Positions 45,417-55,844 are shown, numbered from the stretch's first letter. The stretch is 64,000 nucleotides of DNA from Mucilaginibacter xinganensis (GCF_002257585.1 NZ_CP022743.1:744001-808000), one strand, 5' to 3'. Made by a program: numbers and translations. The notes: generated by a model not told the origin, from the sequence alone.

Positions 45417-46601
45417 ATGAAGCAAAAATTTTATGATACTGCTGTGAAGCAGGAGCGTGCTGTTTTGGTTGGTGTAATAACACAGGGCGAAACAGATGAG
45501 CAGGCGAAGGAATATTTGGAAGAACTTGAATTTTTGGTGGCTACAGCCGGCGCTGAAACGGTAAAAACTTTCACACAAAAACTACAGAAGCCGGATCGCG
45601 CTACATTTGTTGGATCGGGCAGACTGGAAGACATTAAGGCTTACGTAACTGCCGAGGAAATTGATATGGTGGTTTTTGATGATGAGTTAACACCCTCGCA
45701 ACTGCGGAATATTGAAAATGAATTGCAGGTAAAAATCCTGGATCGCAATAACCTTATCCTGGACATCTTTGCCGGAAGAGCGCAATCTGCACAGGCTAAA
45801 TCGCAGGTTGAACTGGCGCAATTACAATACCTGTTGCCCAGGCTAACGAGATTGTGGACCCACCTTGAGCGCCAAAAGGGCGGTATAGGTATGCGCGGAC
45901 CTGGTGAATCGCAAATAGAGACGGACAGGCGTTTGATCCTGAACAAGATCTCGTTACTTAAAGACAAGCTGAAGCAAATAGACAGGCAAAACGAAACACA
46001 GCGCAAAAACCGCACGCAGATGGTAAGGGTTGCTTTGGTAGGTTATACTAACGTAGGCAAGTCAACCATAATGAACATGATCTCCAAATCGGAGGTATTT
46101 GCGGAAAATAAGTTATTTGCAACGCTGGATACTACGGTAAGGAAGGTAGTAATAGAAAATGTGCCTTTTCTTTTATCAGATACGGTGGGATTTATCCGCA
46201 AGCTGCCACACCAATTGGTTGAATGCTTTAAATCAACCCTGGACGAGGTACGTGAAGCAGATATATTGATCCACGTGGTGGATATCTCGCACCACAACTT
46301 TGAAGACCAGATTAGTACGGTAAATGAAACTTTAAAGGATATTGGCGCAATAGATAAAAAGGTTATTACCGTTTTTAACAAAATTGATGCTTTTAAACCG
46401 GAGCAACACCAGGCGGAGGAGCAGCAAGAGCCAATAACACTGCATGATTTTAAAAACAGCTGGATGGCAAAAAACAACAGCCCTGCCATATTTATATCAG
46501 CCACTCAAAAGGAAAACATCGAGGAATTCAGAAGCTTATTATACGAAGAGGTAAAAGCGATCCATACCGCAAGATATCCTTACGATCAATTGTTATATTG
46601 A
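45417..46601 (+). CDS. hflX: Ribosome-associated GTPase HflX
   Basis: This 394-residue protein has an N-terminal HflX domain (about 1-190, FVGSGRLEDIKAYV; QVELAQLQYLLPRLTRLW; the GGIGMRGPGESQIETDRR linker) and a G domain with P-loop GYTNVGKST, switch II DTVGFIRKLP and NKID. HflX binds 50S/70S ribosomes and splits stalled ones, particularly under heat stress. It is monocistronic and convergent with uppP; a small GAGACG/CGTCTC hairpin (46618-46639) lies between them. Confidence 0.95.
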   Translation: MKQKFYDTAVKQERAVLVGVITQGETDEQAKEYLEELEFLVATAGAETVKTFTQKLQKPDRATFVGSGRLEDIKAYVTAEEIDMVVFDDELTPSQLRNIENELQVKILDRNNLILDIFAGRAQSAQAKSQVELAQLQYLLPRLTRLWTHLERQKGGIGMRGPGESQIETDRRLILNKISLLKDKLKQIDRQNETQRKNRTQMVRVALVGYTNVGKSTIMNMISKSEVFAENKLFATLDTTVRKVVIENVPFLLSDTVGFIRKLPHQLVECFKSTLDEVREADILIHVVDISHHNFEDQISTVNETLKDIGAIDKKVITVFNKIDAFKPEQHQAEEQQEPITLHDFKNSWMAKNNSPAIFISATQKENIEEFRSLLYEEVKAIHTARYPYDQLLY

Positions 46602-46662
46602 TAAATGATGGATTGATGAGACGAGAGCTATCGCGTCTCCTTTAGATACCTGAATGTAGTAT

Positions 46663-47457
46663 TTATATTGTCTTCAGATCGTGGCCGCTTATTATCAGGC
46701 CGATAATTACAGCGCCCAAGACTATCCGGTACCAGCCAAATATTTTAAAGCCTTTTTTCTCCAGAAAGGTGATGAAAGATTTTATCGCGAGCATTGCAAT
46801 TACAAATGCTATTACGTTACCCACTGCCAAAAATTTAATCTCCTCGCCGGTAAAAACATGGCCCTCTTTATGAAAGTCCCAAAGTTTTTTCCCGGTTGCT
46901 GCAAACATGGTTGGCACCGCTAAAAAAAATGAAAACTCAGCAGCCGCCGTACGGGTGAGCTTTTGAGACATCCCGCCAACAATTGAAGCGGCAGAGCGCG
47001 AGGTTCCCGGTATCATAGCCAAACACTGAAAAAATCCAATCTTAAGTGCAGTAAGGTAACTAATATCTTTTTCTTCTTTTACAGTTGGTTTATTAAACCA
47101 GGCATCAACAAATAGTAAAATAATCCCGCCAACAAACATGGTAATCCCAACGGTAAGGGCACTTTCAAGCAGGCTGTCTATCTTTTTACTGAACAATACC
47201 CCAAACACAGCTGCAGGTATAAAAGCAACAAAAAGCTTGTAATAAAAATTTAATGATTTTAAAAACCTTTTATAGTACAGTACCACTACTGATAAAATTG
47301 CCCCTAATTGAATGGCAATGGTAAAAAGCTTTACAAACGGATCAGATGCTATGTTCATTACAGAAGAAGCAATGATCATGTGGCCGGTTGACGATACCGG
47401 TAAAAATTCTGTCAGGCCTTCAATAATGGCCAGGACAATAACATGGATAATGTTCAT
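46663..47457 (-). CDS. uppP: Undecaprenyl-diphosphate phosphatase
   Basis: This 264-residue integral membrane protein carries both BacA/UppP signatures: [14 protein letters not shown] (residues 13-26) and [13 protein letters not shown], with about eight helices. It dephosphorylates undecaprenyl diphosphate so that the carrier lipid is reused in cell-wall and polysaccharide synthesis, and it can give bacitracin tolerance. It is the third gene in the order ftsX-DUF3098-uppP, which recurs in Bacteroidota. The long hairpin at 47490-47563 separates it from DUF3098. Confidence 0.95.
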   Translation of the reverse strand: MNIIHVIVLAIIEGLTEFLPVSSTGHMIIASSVMNIASDPFVKLFTIAIQLGAILSVVVLYYKRFLKSLNFYYKLFVAFIPAAVFGVLFSKKIDSLLESALTVGITMFVGGIILLFVDAWFNKPTVKEEKDISYLTALKIGFFQCLAMIPGTSRSAASIVGGMSQKLTRTAAAEFSFFLAVPTMFAATGKKLWDFHKEGHVFTGEEIKFLAVGNVIAFVIAMLAIKSFITFLEKKGFKIFGWYRIVLGAVIIGLIISGHDLKTI

Positions 47458-47489
47458 AGGGGCTGGAAAAATTATAGTGTTTTCGGTGA

Positions 47490-47563
47490 TGATTAAGTTG
47501 GTTAAATCGGGTTAGATTGACGATTTCTAGCTATATCAAACTAACCACTCCTTGGCTTAATCA
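47490..47563. repeat. Long GTTGATTAAG-type palindrome (copy 4)
   Basis: TGATTAAG/CTTAATCA (47490-47497 with 47556-47563), TGGTTA/TAACCA and GGTTAGATTGA/TCAAACTAACC (one mismatch, 15-nt loop) stack into one hairpin. Its outer arm includes the stop codon and last codon of the DUF3098 gene. Confidence 0.7.
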
Positions 47564-47844
47564 ACCTTTACAGACTTTTTAAAGATTGCAAAAAAGCCAA
47601 GGGCAAAACCTCCTAACACAACCATGGGCGCTATAACAATTTTGGTAGTGCTATAAATATCAGTTGTGCCAGACATCAGGATAAAACCAAACGCAACCAC
47701 TGCAATGCTGATGATTAACAGGCGATAATTTTCTTTACCAAATATAAAGCTCACCGGTTTTGCGTCTGTTGTTGATCTGTAAGCTGGCTTGGCAGCAGTG
47801 GTGGTTTTAACCGGGGCAGCCGGTTTGGTTATTTTTTGTGCCAT
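47557..47844 (-). CDS. DUF3098 small membrane protein
   Basis: This 95-residue protein has a basic, alanine/proline-rich N terminus (about 1-35), then FIFGKENYRLL and two transmembrane helices (about 38-55 and 68-88). It matches DUF3098 in length, motif and place, between ftsX and uppP. The function is unknown; the neighbours imply an envelope role. The last two codons fall in a palindromic repeat. Confidence 0.85.
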   Translation of the reverse strand: MAQKITKPAAPVKTTTAAKPAYRSTTDAKPVSFIFGKENYRLLIISIAVVAFGFILMSGTTDIYSTTKIVIAPMVVLGGFALGFFAIFKKSVKVD

Positions 47845-47910
47845 TTGAATGTTTTTGAATTAATAAATGTCTATTAAATCCGAAGCCGGAAATCCGGCAT
47901 CCGAAAGGTG

Positions 47911-48789
47911 TTACCTGTAAAGGTTGTATATTTTTAACCGTAAAAATTTGTTAACTGCCAAAAAGGTGCTGAATCCCGAAATAAAGATTCCTAACCCGAT
48001 AATAGCAACAAAGATTAGTCCGAATTCTGTATAATTCCTGAGGATGATCAGGTCCGGAATTTCTTTATACGCTACTGAAAGTGTTCCTATTAAAATTAAG
48101 ATCGCTATCAAACCACCCAACAGGCCGTGCCAGATTCCATAAAGCATAAAGGGCTTACGGATAAATCCTTTTGTTGCGCCTACAAGCTGCATTGACTTGA
48201 TCAGGAACCGTTGTGAGTAAATAGCAAGCCTGATAGTGTTATTGATGAGCGCAACAGATAAAATAACGAATATGCCTGCAAATACAAGTATGATAAGACT
48301 AATGGTGGTAATGTTCTCGTTCATCTGGTCAACCAACGACTTCTGGTACTTTACTTCCTTAATCAATGGATTTTTTAGCAACTCGGCCTTTAATTTTTCT
48401 ATATCAGCGTTATTTGCATATTCTGCTTTCAGATAGATATCCAAAGATTGTGAAAGCGGGTTGTAACCCAGAAATTTTACGAAATCCTCACCCAAATCTT
48501 TTTGCAGGTTCCGTGCAGCCAGTTCTTTACTTACGTACTGGGTTTGCTTAACCATTATGTTTCCTTCAATCTGTTTCTGCAGTTGCAGTACATCGGTTTC
48601 GTGTGCCGCATCATCAACAAAAATATTTAAAACTATATTTTCTTTAACATATCGCGACAGGTTGTTAGCTTCCACCAATATCAAACCCAATAGCCCTATC
48701 ATTGAAAGCACCATGGCAATGCCAAAAACGGTAGATATATATATCGTTTTAGTTTTTTTTGCCGACGCGCTTGCTTCAAATTCTTCCAT
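47911..48789 (-). CDS. ftsX: Cell division protein FtsX
   Basis: This 292-residue protein has the FtsX topology: a cytoplasmic N terminus, first helix (about 17-40), a periplasmic loop (about 41-165, NIVLNIFVDDAAHETDVLQL) and three further helices ending in the FtsX domain (NNTIRLAIYSQRFLIKSMQLVGATKGFIRKPF). With the FtsE ATPase, FtsX controls peptidoglycan amidases at the septum. ftsE is not adjacent, which is usual in this phylum. It heads the ftsX-DUF3098-uppP unit. Confidence 0.93.
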   Translation of the reverse strand: MEEFEASASAKKTKTIYISTVFGIAMVLSMIGLLGLILVEANNLSRYVKENIVLNIFVDDAAHETDVLQLQKQIEGNIMVKQTQYVSKELAARNLQKDLGEDFVKFLGYNPLSQSLDIYLKAEYANNADIEKLKAELLKNPLIKEVKYQKSLVDQMNENITTISLIILVFAGIFVILSVALINNTIRLAIYSQRFLIKSMQLVGATKGFIRKPFMLYGIWHGLLGGLIAILILIGTLSVAYKEIPDLIILRNYTEFGLIFVAIIGLGIFISGFSTFLAVNKFLRLKIYNLYR

Positions 48790-49041
48790 ACTGATATTAG
48801 ATTTTAGCTATAGGATTTGAGACTTTAGATAAAAAGCTACGCTTTATTACCTCAATTTAAACTCTTTTCACCTAACTGAATTGCGAAAATAAGAAACCTA
48901 AGCCTAAAGGTAAAAGTTTATCTGTTATTATTATCGGAACAAAGCTCAAAAGGCAATAAGTTTAACAAATTTTAACGAAGGCTCCGGCATAAATTCCCCA
49001 ACGGCGGCATATCATCATTCGGCAATTGTTATCCATCTTAT

Positions 49042-51018
49042 TTAATAATTCAACAGCTTTTCCATTGTTTCTGCTAACCTTGCCTTCGCTAAAAACTGCT
49101 CTTCGAGCGCTTTGTTCATGGGGATGGCGGTATCCAGGCTGGCGCAGCGCATTACCGGAGCATCCAGGTATTTAAAACAATGCTCGGCCAGGTGGGCCGC
49201 TATCTCGCCGCCAAAGCCGCTGGTAAGGGTGTCTTCCTGCAGTACCAGTGCCCTGCCGGTTTTTTTTGCGCTGGCTTCAACAGCTTCTTTGTCCCATGGC
49301 TGCAGGCTGCGCAGGTCAATAATTTCTACGGATAATTCCGGGTATTTTGCTGCATATTCAATAGCCCAGTGAACGCCAAGCCCATATGTAATAATGCTGG
49401 CTGCAGTGCCCTCTTTTATTACTTTGGCTTTACCTATCTCAACGTAGTAGTCTCCGCCAGGCACATCACCGCTGGTGCTGCGGTATAAGTATTTGTGCTC
49501 AAAATACATTACGGGGTTAGGGTCGTCAATAGCGGCCATCAGCAGGCCTTTGGCATCGGCGGGAAAAGCCGGGTAAACAACTTTTAATCCGGGCGTTTTG
49601 GTGAACCAGGCTTCATTGGTTTGCGAATGAAATGGTCCGGCACCTGTTCCGGCACCAGCCGGCATGCGGATCACCACATCAACCGCCTGCTCCCAACGGT
49701 AGTGCGTTTTCGCCAGGTTATTCACTATCTGGTTAAAGCCAACGGTGGCAAAATCAGCAAATTGCATTTCCATAACGGCCTTATGCCCGTTTATAGCTAA
49801 TCCCATTGCTGCGCCAACCACGCCCGACTCGCAAATAGGTGTATTCCGTACCCTTTGCCTCCCAAATTCCTCAACAAAGCCTTGCGTAATTTTAAATGCA
49901 CCACCGTATTCGGCAATATCCTGCCCCATGATTACCAGGTTATCGTACTTACGCATACTTTGTTTTAATCCGTCGCTGATGGCATCTATATAACGCATAT
50001 TGGTTGCCGCGGCGGGTAATGGATAGGTTGGAAAACTATATGGCTTAAACATATCCCTTATTTCCGTTTCCATATCGGGGATAATTTCGGGCTCAGTAAA
50101 TACCCGCTCAATTTCGGCCTCTATCTGGCTAAAGAATTCTTTTTTCATCTGCGGGATCCATTCAGGCCGCAGGATATTTTCGCTCAGTAAGTAATTTTCA
50201 AAATTGCGGATTGGATCTTTTTCCTTCCAGGTGTCGAATAAATGCTGCGGCACATACTTGGTGCCTGATGCTTCTTCATGCCCGCGCATCCGGAAGGTCA
50301 TACATTCCAGCAGAACGGGTTTGGGATTTTCGCGCATGCTGGCTGCCAACTCACTCACCGTATGGTAAACCTCCAGGATGTTATTACCGTCAATACGGCG
50401 GCCTCCCATGCCGTAACCTATCGCTTTATCAACCAGATATTTGCAGTTGTATTGTTCACTAACAGGGGTAGAAAGACCGTAACCGTTATTTTCAATCAAA
50501 AAAATAACAGGCAGGTTCCACACCGCCGCTATGTTCAGTGCTTCATGAAAATCACCTTCACTGGTTGCTCCCTCGCCGGTAAATACAAGAGTTGCCTTTT
50601 TGCGATTGCTCAATACGTCTGCAAGGGCAATCCCGTCTGCAAGGGCGAGTTGTGGACCTAAGTGCGAGATCATGCCGATGATCTTGTATTCCTGTGTGCC
50701 GAAGTGGAATGAACGGTCGCGCCCCTTTGTAAAGCCGGATGCCTTGCCCTGCCATTGCGCCATCAGCCGTGAAAGTGGAATATCGCGGGCGGTAAATACG
50801 CCGAGGTTACGGTGCATTGGCAGAATATACTCATCGTTATTCATGGCCAGTGTGCTGCCAATGGCTATAGCTTCCTGACCTATTCCTGAAAACCACTTGC
50901 CGATGCGCCCCTGCCGCAAAAGGATCAGCATTTTCTCCTCAACAAGGCGCGGCCACAGCAACTTTTTATAAAACTCAATTAATTGGTTACTATTTAAGTT
51001 TTTTCGGTCGAAAATCAT
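49042..51018 (-). CDS. 2-oxoacid dehydrogenase E1, alpha and beta subunits fused
   Basis: This 658-residue protein joins an E1 alpha half (about 1-330; TPP motif GEGATSEGDFHEALN...ENNGYG) to an E1 beta half (about 345-658; GQDIAEYGGAFKITQGFVEEFG; EIIDLRSLQPWD). This fused form is typical of branched-chain 2-oxoacid dehydrogenases in Bacteroidota, which oxidatively decarboxylate valine-, leucine- and isoleucine-derived oxoacids and supply primers for branched fatty acids, used by the KASIII enzymes at 59-61 kb. E2 and E3 genes are not adjacent. A pyruvate-type substrate is not excluded. Confidence 0.9.
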   Translation of the reverse strand: MIFDRKNLNSNQLIEFYKKLLWPRLVEEKMLILLRQGRIGKWFSGIGQEAIAIGSTLAMNNDEYILPMHRNLGVFTARDIPLSRLMAQWQGKASGFTKGRDRSFHFGTQEYKIIGMISHLGPQLALADGIALADVLSNRKKATLVFTGEGATSEGDFHEALNIAAVWNLPVIFLIENNGYGLSTPVSEQYNCKYLVDKAIGYGMGGRRIDGNNILEVYHTVSELAASMRENPKPVLLECMTFRMRGHEEASGTKYVPQHLFDTWKEKDPIRNFENYLLSENILRPEWIPQMKKEFFSQIEAEIERVFTEPEIIPDMETEIRDMFKPYSFPTYPLPAAATNMRYIDAISDGLKQSMRKYDNLVIMGQDIAEYGGAFKITQGFVEEFGRQRVRNTPICESGVVGAAMGLAINGHKAVMEMQFADFATVGFNQIVNNLAKTHYRWEQAVDVVIRMPAGAGTGAGPFHSQTNEAWFTKTPGLKVVYPAFPADAKGLLMAAIDDPNPVMYFEHKYLYRSTSGDVPGGDYYVEIGKAKVIKEGTAASIITYGLGVHWAIEYAAKYPELSVEIIDLRSLQPWDKEAVEASAKKTGRALVLQEDTLTSGFGGEIAAHLAEHCFKYLDAPVMRCASLDTAIPMNKALEEQFLAKARLAETMEKLLNY

Positions 51019-51265
51019 GAGGTAAAACTAATGAAGTTTTTAAAACTTTGTATGTTTGAGGAATGCTTCATTAGTTTAATGGTTCATTAGTTAGATACTT
51101 CAAAGGTTAGGGAAAAGCATATAAGGGCGGTTTATTTATTATTACCGCGCAAAATTGTTTACCTTATAATTCCAGAACAACTGACAGGTTCCATAGCTGA
51201 TTAAACAATAACCAGGTGCCTGGCATTAAACTGTGCAATAATGAACGAATGAACAAATCAACCCT

Positions 51266-52123
51266 ATGATGAAACGTAAACCACTTTTGCTTATAATACT
51301 TGCGGCTGCTATTGGATTAGCCACTACCACACACGATTTTTTCCTGCTGCCTGAATTGTTCTTTATGCATAAGGGCGATAAGCTTAACCTGCATTTATTA
51401 AGCGGTGAAGCATTTACCAAAGAGGCCGAGATTGGTTATCAGCCGGCCAAAACCACGCGGTTTATGTTGCATAACGGTTCTAAAAAAATTGATCTAACCA
51501 GGGCGGCAAAAGACAGCGCAGCACCGGTATTGAACTACGAGATCTTAAACAGCGGGCAGTCTTTGATCGAAATGACACGGGGCTACGAGTTTAGCTTTAC
51601 CTCGCGCGATGCTTATGCCGAATTTTTGAACAGTCAGGGTTTGGATAAAATGGCCGAAAAGGTAAAAAGCGGCAACCAGTTTAGGGTTAGGGAAAAATAT
51701 ACCCGCTATTTAAAAACTCTGGTATCGGTAGATAATCATGATGGCAACGCCTATGGAAAGGTACTTAATGAGGATTACGAAATTATTTTAAAGGAGAATC
51801 CTTACAATAAGAAATATGGCGATGACATGGTGGGTTTGCTGAAGTTTAAAGGAAAGCCCGCACCCGCGGCTGCTGTAACCTTATATGTTAAGACTACAAC
51901 AGGTAACGTGTACACACAAAACCTTACCACCAGTACGGATGGCGAAGTAACCTTTAACCTGAGCCGCGAGGGAGTTTACCTGCTGCGCAGCGTAAGAATT
52001 GAGCAAACTAAAGATAAGGATGCCGATTATGAAAGCTGGTGGACTTCTTACACATTCCCCTTCAGCAGCTCAGAAGATCTGCCCAATACTTATAAAGAGT
52101 TTGGATTTGGAAACAAGCATTAA
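51266..52123 (+). CDS. DUF4198 exported protein
   Basis: This 285-residue protein has a short signal peptide (about 1-21). THDFFLLPELFFMHKGDKLNLHLLSG is the DUF4198 signature: a periplasmic beta-sandwich with an early histidine often linked to cobalt or nickel handling. Near the C terminus a carboxypeptidase-regulatory-like beta fold appears (PAPAAAVTLYVKTTTGNVYTQNLTT). No metal transporter is adjacent, so a metal role is unsupported by context. The start could equally be the second of the two leading ATGs. It stands alone. Confidence 0.8.
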   Translation: MMKRKPLLLIILAAAIGLATTTHDFFLLPELFFMHKGDKLNLHLLSGEAFTKEAEIGYQPAKTTRFMLHNGSKKIDLTRAAKDSAAPVLNYEILNSGQSLIEMTRGYEFSFTSRDAYAEFLNSQGLDKMAEKVKSGNQFRVREKYTRYLKTLVSVDNHDGNAYGKVLNEDYEIILKENPYNKKYGDDMVGLLKFKGKPAPAAAVTLYVKTTTGNVYTQNLTTSTDGEVTFNLSREGVYLLRSVRIEQTKDKDADYESWWTSYTFPFSSSEDLPNTYKEFGFGNKH

Positions 52124-52156
52124 GGTTAGCGATCAGGAATGCCGTTCACATTTTAT

Positions 52157-53542
52157 TTAATCGCCAAAACCGTTTTTCTCCTGGTACTGCTGGCTAAATG
52201 ATTTATCAGCTACTTTCGGCATTTCTTTAAAATGTCCCCAGGTCTTTTTGAAGAACATGCGGAGCATCAAATTTTTTGTTTTGCCGCTTAAATAATCGGT
52301 GAGCTTGCGGCTAAGCATCCCTTTTTTCCAAAGCGCCCAGCCCCATTTTTCTTTTGTGGTTATCAATTGCTCATTTACCGCATCCCGGCGGTTAAGCAAC
52401 AGCATTTTATGGATATCTATCTTAACCGGGCATACTTCGGTGCATTTTCCGCATAAGCTCGATGCATAACTCAGGTGCTTAAATTCATCCATCCCGGCCA
52501 TATGAGGCGTAATAATGGAGCCAATAGGGCCACTATAGGTAGTTTCGTAAGTGTGGCCGCCAATATTCTTATAAACCGGGCAGGCGTTCAGGCAGGCACC
52601 ACAGCGAATGCAGTACAGGGCCTGGCGCTGGTCTTTTTGTGCGAGCAGGTTGGTACGCCCGTTATCCAGCAAAATCACGTACATTTCTTCGGGGCCGTCG
52701 GTTTCTTCACCATGGCGGGGGCCGCTTAAAATGGTATTGTAAACCGTTAAGTTTTGCCCGGTTCCATGCGTGGCAAGCATCGGCCAAAACAGGTCAAGAT
52801 CCATGATAGAAGGGATGATCTTTTCTATTCCCACCACTGCGATATGTATTTTGGGAAAGGAGGTACTTAATCGTGCGTTGCCTTCATTTTCGGTTATGGC
52901 AATGCTCCCGGTATCCGCAATTAAAAAATTTGCACCTGTTATGCCAATATCAGCCTGCACGTATTTGTCTCTCAATAATTCACGGGCTTTCTGAGTAAGC
53001 TGCTCGGGTGTAAAATCAAGCGGTGTTCCAAATTTTTCATGAAACAGCTTTGCAATATCTTCTTTGGACAGGTGCATGGCCGGCGTAACAATATGATACG
53101 GCTTTTGCCCTAACAATTGCACTATATACTCGCCCAGGTCTGTTTCTAATGATTCAATATGGTTTTGCTCCAGGAATTCATTCATCTGAATTTCTTCCGT
53201 AACCATTGATTTTGATTTTACAACAGTTTTGGCACCGGCTTTTTTTATAATGTTCAGGATCTCGCGGTTGGCTTCTTCGGCATCATTTGCCCAGATCACT
53301 TTACCGCCGCGTTTTTGAAAATTGGCTTCAAACTCCGGTAATATTTTATCCAGGTTCTCTATCACTTTCCACTTCACCACATGTGCCTTGCGCTTGGTAT
53401 TCTCCAGGTTAATGATCCTCGCTAACCCCCGGTCCACAGCCGCATCGTACTTACCAATGTTGTAATTGATAATACGACGGTGATCCATATCAAAAGCCTT
53501 ATCTTCCGAGGTAACCAAAAATTCTTCCGCAGTGCTTCCCAT
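52157..53542 (-). CDS. lutB: LutB/LldF-type iron-sulfur protein
   Basis: This 461-residue protein has the LutB pattern: an N-terminal LUD domain (about 60-290) and two ferredoxin-type 4Fe-4S motifs, CIRCGACLNACP and CGKCTEVCP, with the HLSYASSLCG linker. Together with LutA and LutC it oxidises L-lactate to pyruvate. Neither partner is adjacent here. The mRNA start is very near the ATG, since a TACCTTCG box (one change from consensus) lies 6 nt upstream. A long palindrome separates it from the M28 gene. Confidence 0.92.
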   Translation of the reverse strand: MGSTAEEFLVTSEDKAFDMDHRRIINYNIGKYDAAVDRGLARIINLENTKRKAHVVKWKVIENLDKILPEFEANFQKRGGKVIWANDAEEANREILNIIKKAGAKTVVKSKSMVTEEIQMNEFLEQNHIESLETDLGEYIVQLLGQKPYHIVTPAMHLSKEDIAKLFHEKFGTPLDFTPEQLTQKARELLRDKYVQADIGITGANFLIADTGSIAITENEGNARLSTSFPKIHIAVVGIEKIIPSIMDLDLFWPMLATHGTGQNLTVYNTILSGPRHGEETDGPEEMYVILLDNGRTNLLAQKDQRQALYCIRCGACLNACPVYKNIGGHTYETTYSGPIGSIITPHMAGMDEFKHLSYASSLCGKCTEVCPVKIDIHKMLLLNRRDAVNEQLITTKEKWGWALWKKGMLSRKLTDYLSGKTKNLMLRMFFKKTWGHFKEMPKVADKSFSQQYQEKNGFGD

Positions 53543-53570
53543 ATTTACGAAGGTAGGGAATTGTTAATTA

Positions 53571-53654
53571 AGTGAGTAGCTGATTGGGTTGATTAAGTTA
53601 AACTTTCCATGCTTTAAACTTAATCAACCCGGTCAACCTAATTAACTACTTACT
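53571..53654. repeat. Long GTTGATTAAGT-type palindrome (copy 2)
   Basis: GGGTTGATTAAGTT pairs with AACTTAATCAACCC, and an outer AGTGAGTAGCTGATT arm pairs with AATTAACTACTTACT with a few mismatches, making arms of about 34 nt. The right end overlaps the stop codon of the M28 gene. Confidence 0.75.
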
Positions 53655-55239
53655 ATTTCTTTGCGTCAACCACGGGGCGGGTATCAGCATTCACCAAGTC
53701 CCATGCAGTATAAAATACTAACTGGGCACGTTTGGCTAACAGGGGAAAATTTATCTTGCTTACTTCATCGCCGGGCTGGTGGTAATCAGCATGTACGCCG
53801 TTAAAGTAAAAGATGATAGGAACACCATGTTTGGCGAAATTGTAATGATCTGAACGCTCGTAGAAGTGATTAGGGTCATTCAGATCGTCATATTTATAGT
53901 CTAATTTTAGTTTAGTATAGGCGTTGTTTGCTTTCTCCCCAACCTTGTGCAAATCGGTGCTTAACATTGATGAGCCAATTACATAAACGTAATTTGCAGA
54001 ATCAGGCTTGCCTATATAGTCAAACCCAACACGGCCAACCATATCAATATTTAAATCGGCGATGGTATTTGCCAAAGGAATAACCGGATGATCGGTATAA
54101 TACTCAGACCCAAGCAAGCCTTTTTCTTCGCCTACATTCCCTAAAAACAAGATACTGCGGCGCGGGCCGTGTCCGTCTTTTTTTGCTTTTGAAAATGCAC
54201 GAGCAATTTCCATGATGCTGGTTGTTCCTGATCCGTCATCGTCAGCGCCATTATTTACGCGGTCTTTGGCGCCTTCAGGTAACATGCCGATATGATCATA
54301 ATGAGCAGATATAACCAGGACTTCGTCTTTAAGTTTAGGGTCGCTGCCCGGAAGGTAACCTAAAACGTCAACTGCTTTTACATTTTTACTTTCGTTAGCG
54401 TATGACGTTGAAATGTTAGCACTTATAGTTTGTGTCTGCGGCTTGCCGGTAGCATCAATGGATGCTTTTAACTCTGTATACGTTTTGCCTGAGTTTTTAA
54501 GTAATTGATTTGCTACCTCAGGGGTTATATTATAGGCAATAGCAGAGGTTTCAACAGGACCGTCTTTTTTAATAGATAATTGCCCGGCACCTATTTGCCC
54601 GCCAAATCTTTTCAAAATATCAGCAACGTTTGGACCTACCGCCAGTATTAGCAACGGGTTTTTACTTCTTAAGAATTTAAGGCGTTTTGAACGGACTGTA
54701 GTCCACTCTGATTTTTTATCGGTGCCTGTAATTTTTGATATGCCATTGTTCATTGGCTCGCCATCATTAATATACAGTACAATTTTGCCGGTTATGTCAA
54801 CGCCTTTTAAATCGTCGTAATTATCAGATTCAATGCCATAGCCGATAAAAACGAATTCACCTGTAAATAAATTTTTAGCGGGCGCAGATCCGTTTGCGTA
54901 AAAATCTGTTCCGCTTGCAAATGATTTTCCGTTTACGGTAAAGCTACTCACCTTAAATGCATTCTCGACTAACGGAATGTCTAAAAAATAAGAGTTGCCG
55001 TTCACAATAGGCTGGAGGCCTAATGATTTAAACTCATCGGCAATATAATGGGCCGCTTTGTCGGCTCCGGGTTTGCCGGTTTCGCGGCCCTCAAAGGCAT
55101 CCGAAGCAATGATGCTTAAATGCTGTTTGGCCAGATCGGCATTAATAATCGGCGCATATTTCATGGCGGTTGGGTTTTGCTGCGCGCAAGCCCCAGTTAC
55201 CAGGCCAATTGAGGCTAATGTTAGTAATAATTTGTTCAT
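53653..55239 (-). CDS. M28 family zinc peptidase with PA domain, exported
   Basis: This 528-residue protein has a signal peptide (about 1-19). A PA insertion (about 110-290) sits inside an M28 aminopeptidase domain: ISAHYDHIGM gives the first zinc histidine, NNGADDDGSGT the bridging aspartate, GEEKGLLGSEYY the catalytic glutamate pair, and NIDMVGR and HADYHQPGD the remaining ligands. The C-terminal aspartate/histidine is intact. It is a likely aminopeptidase, typical of the exported M28 enzymes abundant in the phylum. It is bounded by a long hairpin at its 3' end. Confidence 0.93.
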   Translation of the reverse strand: MNKLLLTLASIGLVTGACAQQNPTAMKYAPIINADLAKQHLSIIASDAFEGRETGKPGADKAAHYIADEFKSLGLQPIVNGNSYFLDIPLVENAFKVSSFTVNGKSFASGTDFYANGSAPAKNLFTGEFVFIGYGIESDNYDDLKGVDITGKIVLYINDGEPMNNGISKITGTDKKSEWTTVRSKRLKFLRSKNPLLILAVGPNVADILKRFGGQIGAGQLSIKKDGPVETSAIAYNITPEVANQLLKNSGKTYTELKASIDATGKPQTQTISANISTSYANESKNVKAVDVLGYLPGSDPKLKDEVLVISAHYDHIGMLPEGAKDRVNNGADDDGSGTTSIMEIARAFSKAKKDGHGPRRSILFLGNVGEEKGLLGSEYYTDHPVIPLANTIADLNIDMVGRVGFDYIGKPDSANYVYVIGSSMLSTDLHKVGEKANNAYTKLKLDYKYDDLNDPNHFYERSDHYNFAKHGVPIIFYFNGVHADYHQPGDEVSKINFPLLAKRAQLVFYTAWDLVNADTRPVVDAKK

Positions 55240-55347
55240 ATCTAATGGGTCAGTTTGTTTTCTTTAGTTCATGGTTCATGGCAAAAGTGGCGGGTACTTA
55301 AGCCATAGGATCAGTTTACTAACAACTAATCTCTGGCCTTTAATCAC

Positions 55348-55782
55348 TCAACAAGATATTTTATCCACCCTGGTTGCGTGCCTGCCGCCTTCAAATTCGG
55401 TGCTCAAAAACACTCCTACTATTTCTTTTGCTTCTTCAATAGAGATGTGCCGGGCGGGAATACAAACAATATTTGCGTTATTGTGGCTGCGGGCCCTTTC
55501 GGCAAGCTCTTCGTTCCAGCATATGGCTGCGCGAATGCCCTGGTGTTTATTGGCGGTAATAGCAACACCGTTGCCGCTGCCGCATACCAATATTCCAAAA
55601 TCAAATTCGCCGCTTTCAACAGCTAAAGCTACGGGGTGCGCAAAATCGGGATAGTCTGCGGATGCATTGGAGTAAGTTCCAAAATCTTTCACTTCTTTTA
55701 CATCAAGCCCCTCAATAAGCTGTTTTTTATATTCAAAACCGGCGTGGTCAGCGCCAATGGCAATCTTTAGCCCTTTATTCAT
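55348..55782 (-). CDS. rpiB: Ribose-5-phosphate isomerase B
   Basis: This 144-residue protein opens with IAIGADHAGFEYKKQL and carries VCGSGNGVAITANKH and NEELAERARSHNNANIVCIPAR, the RpiB substrate-binding and catalytic segments (the cysteine in CGSGNG is the general base). It interconverts ribose-5-phosphate and ribulose-5-phosphate in the pentose phosphate pathway. Length and motifs match the family completely. Confidence 0.95.
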   Translation of the reverse strand: MNKGLKIAIGADHAGFEYKKQLIEGLDVKEVKDFGTYSNASADYPDFAHPVALAVESGEFDFGILVCGSGNGVAITANKHQGIRAAICWNEELAERARSHNNANIVCIPARHISIEEAKEIVGVFLSTEFEGGRHATRVDKISC

Positions 55783-55844
55783 AACATCAAATTTAATAAT
55801 TATTGAAGGGGGCTAAGGTAAAATTTTTGTGGGAATAAAAGACA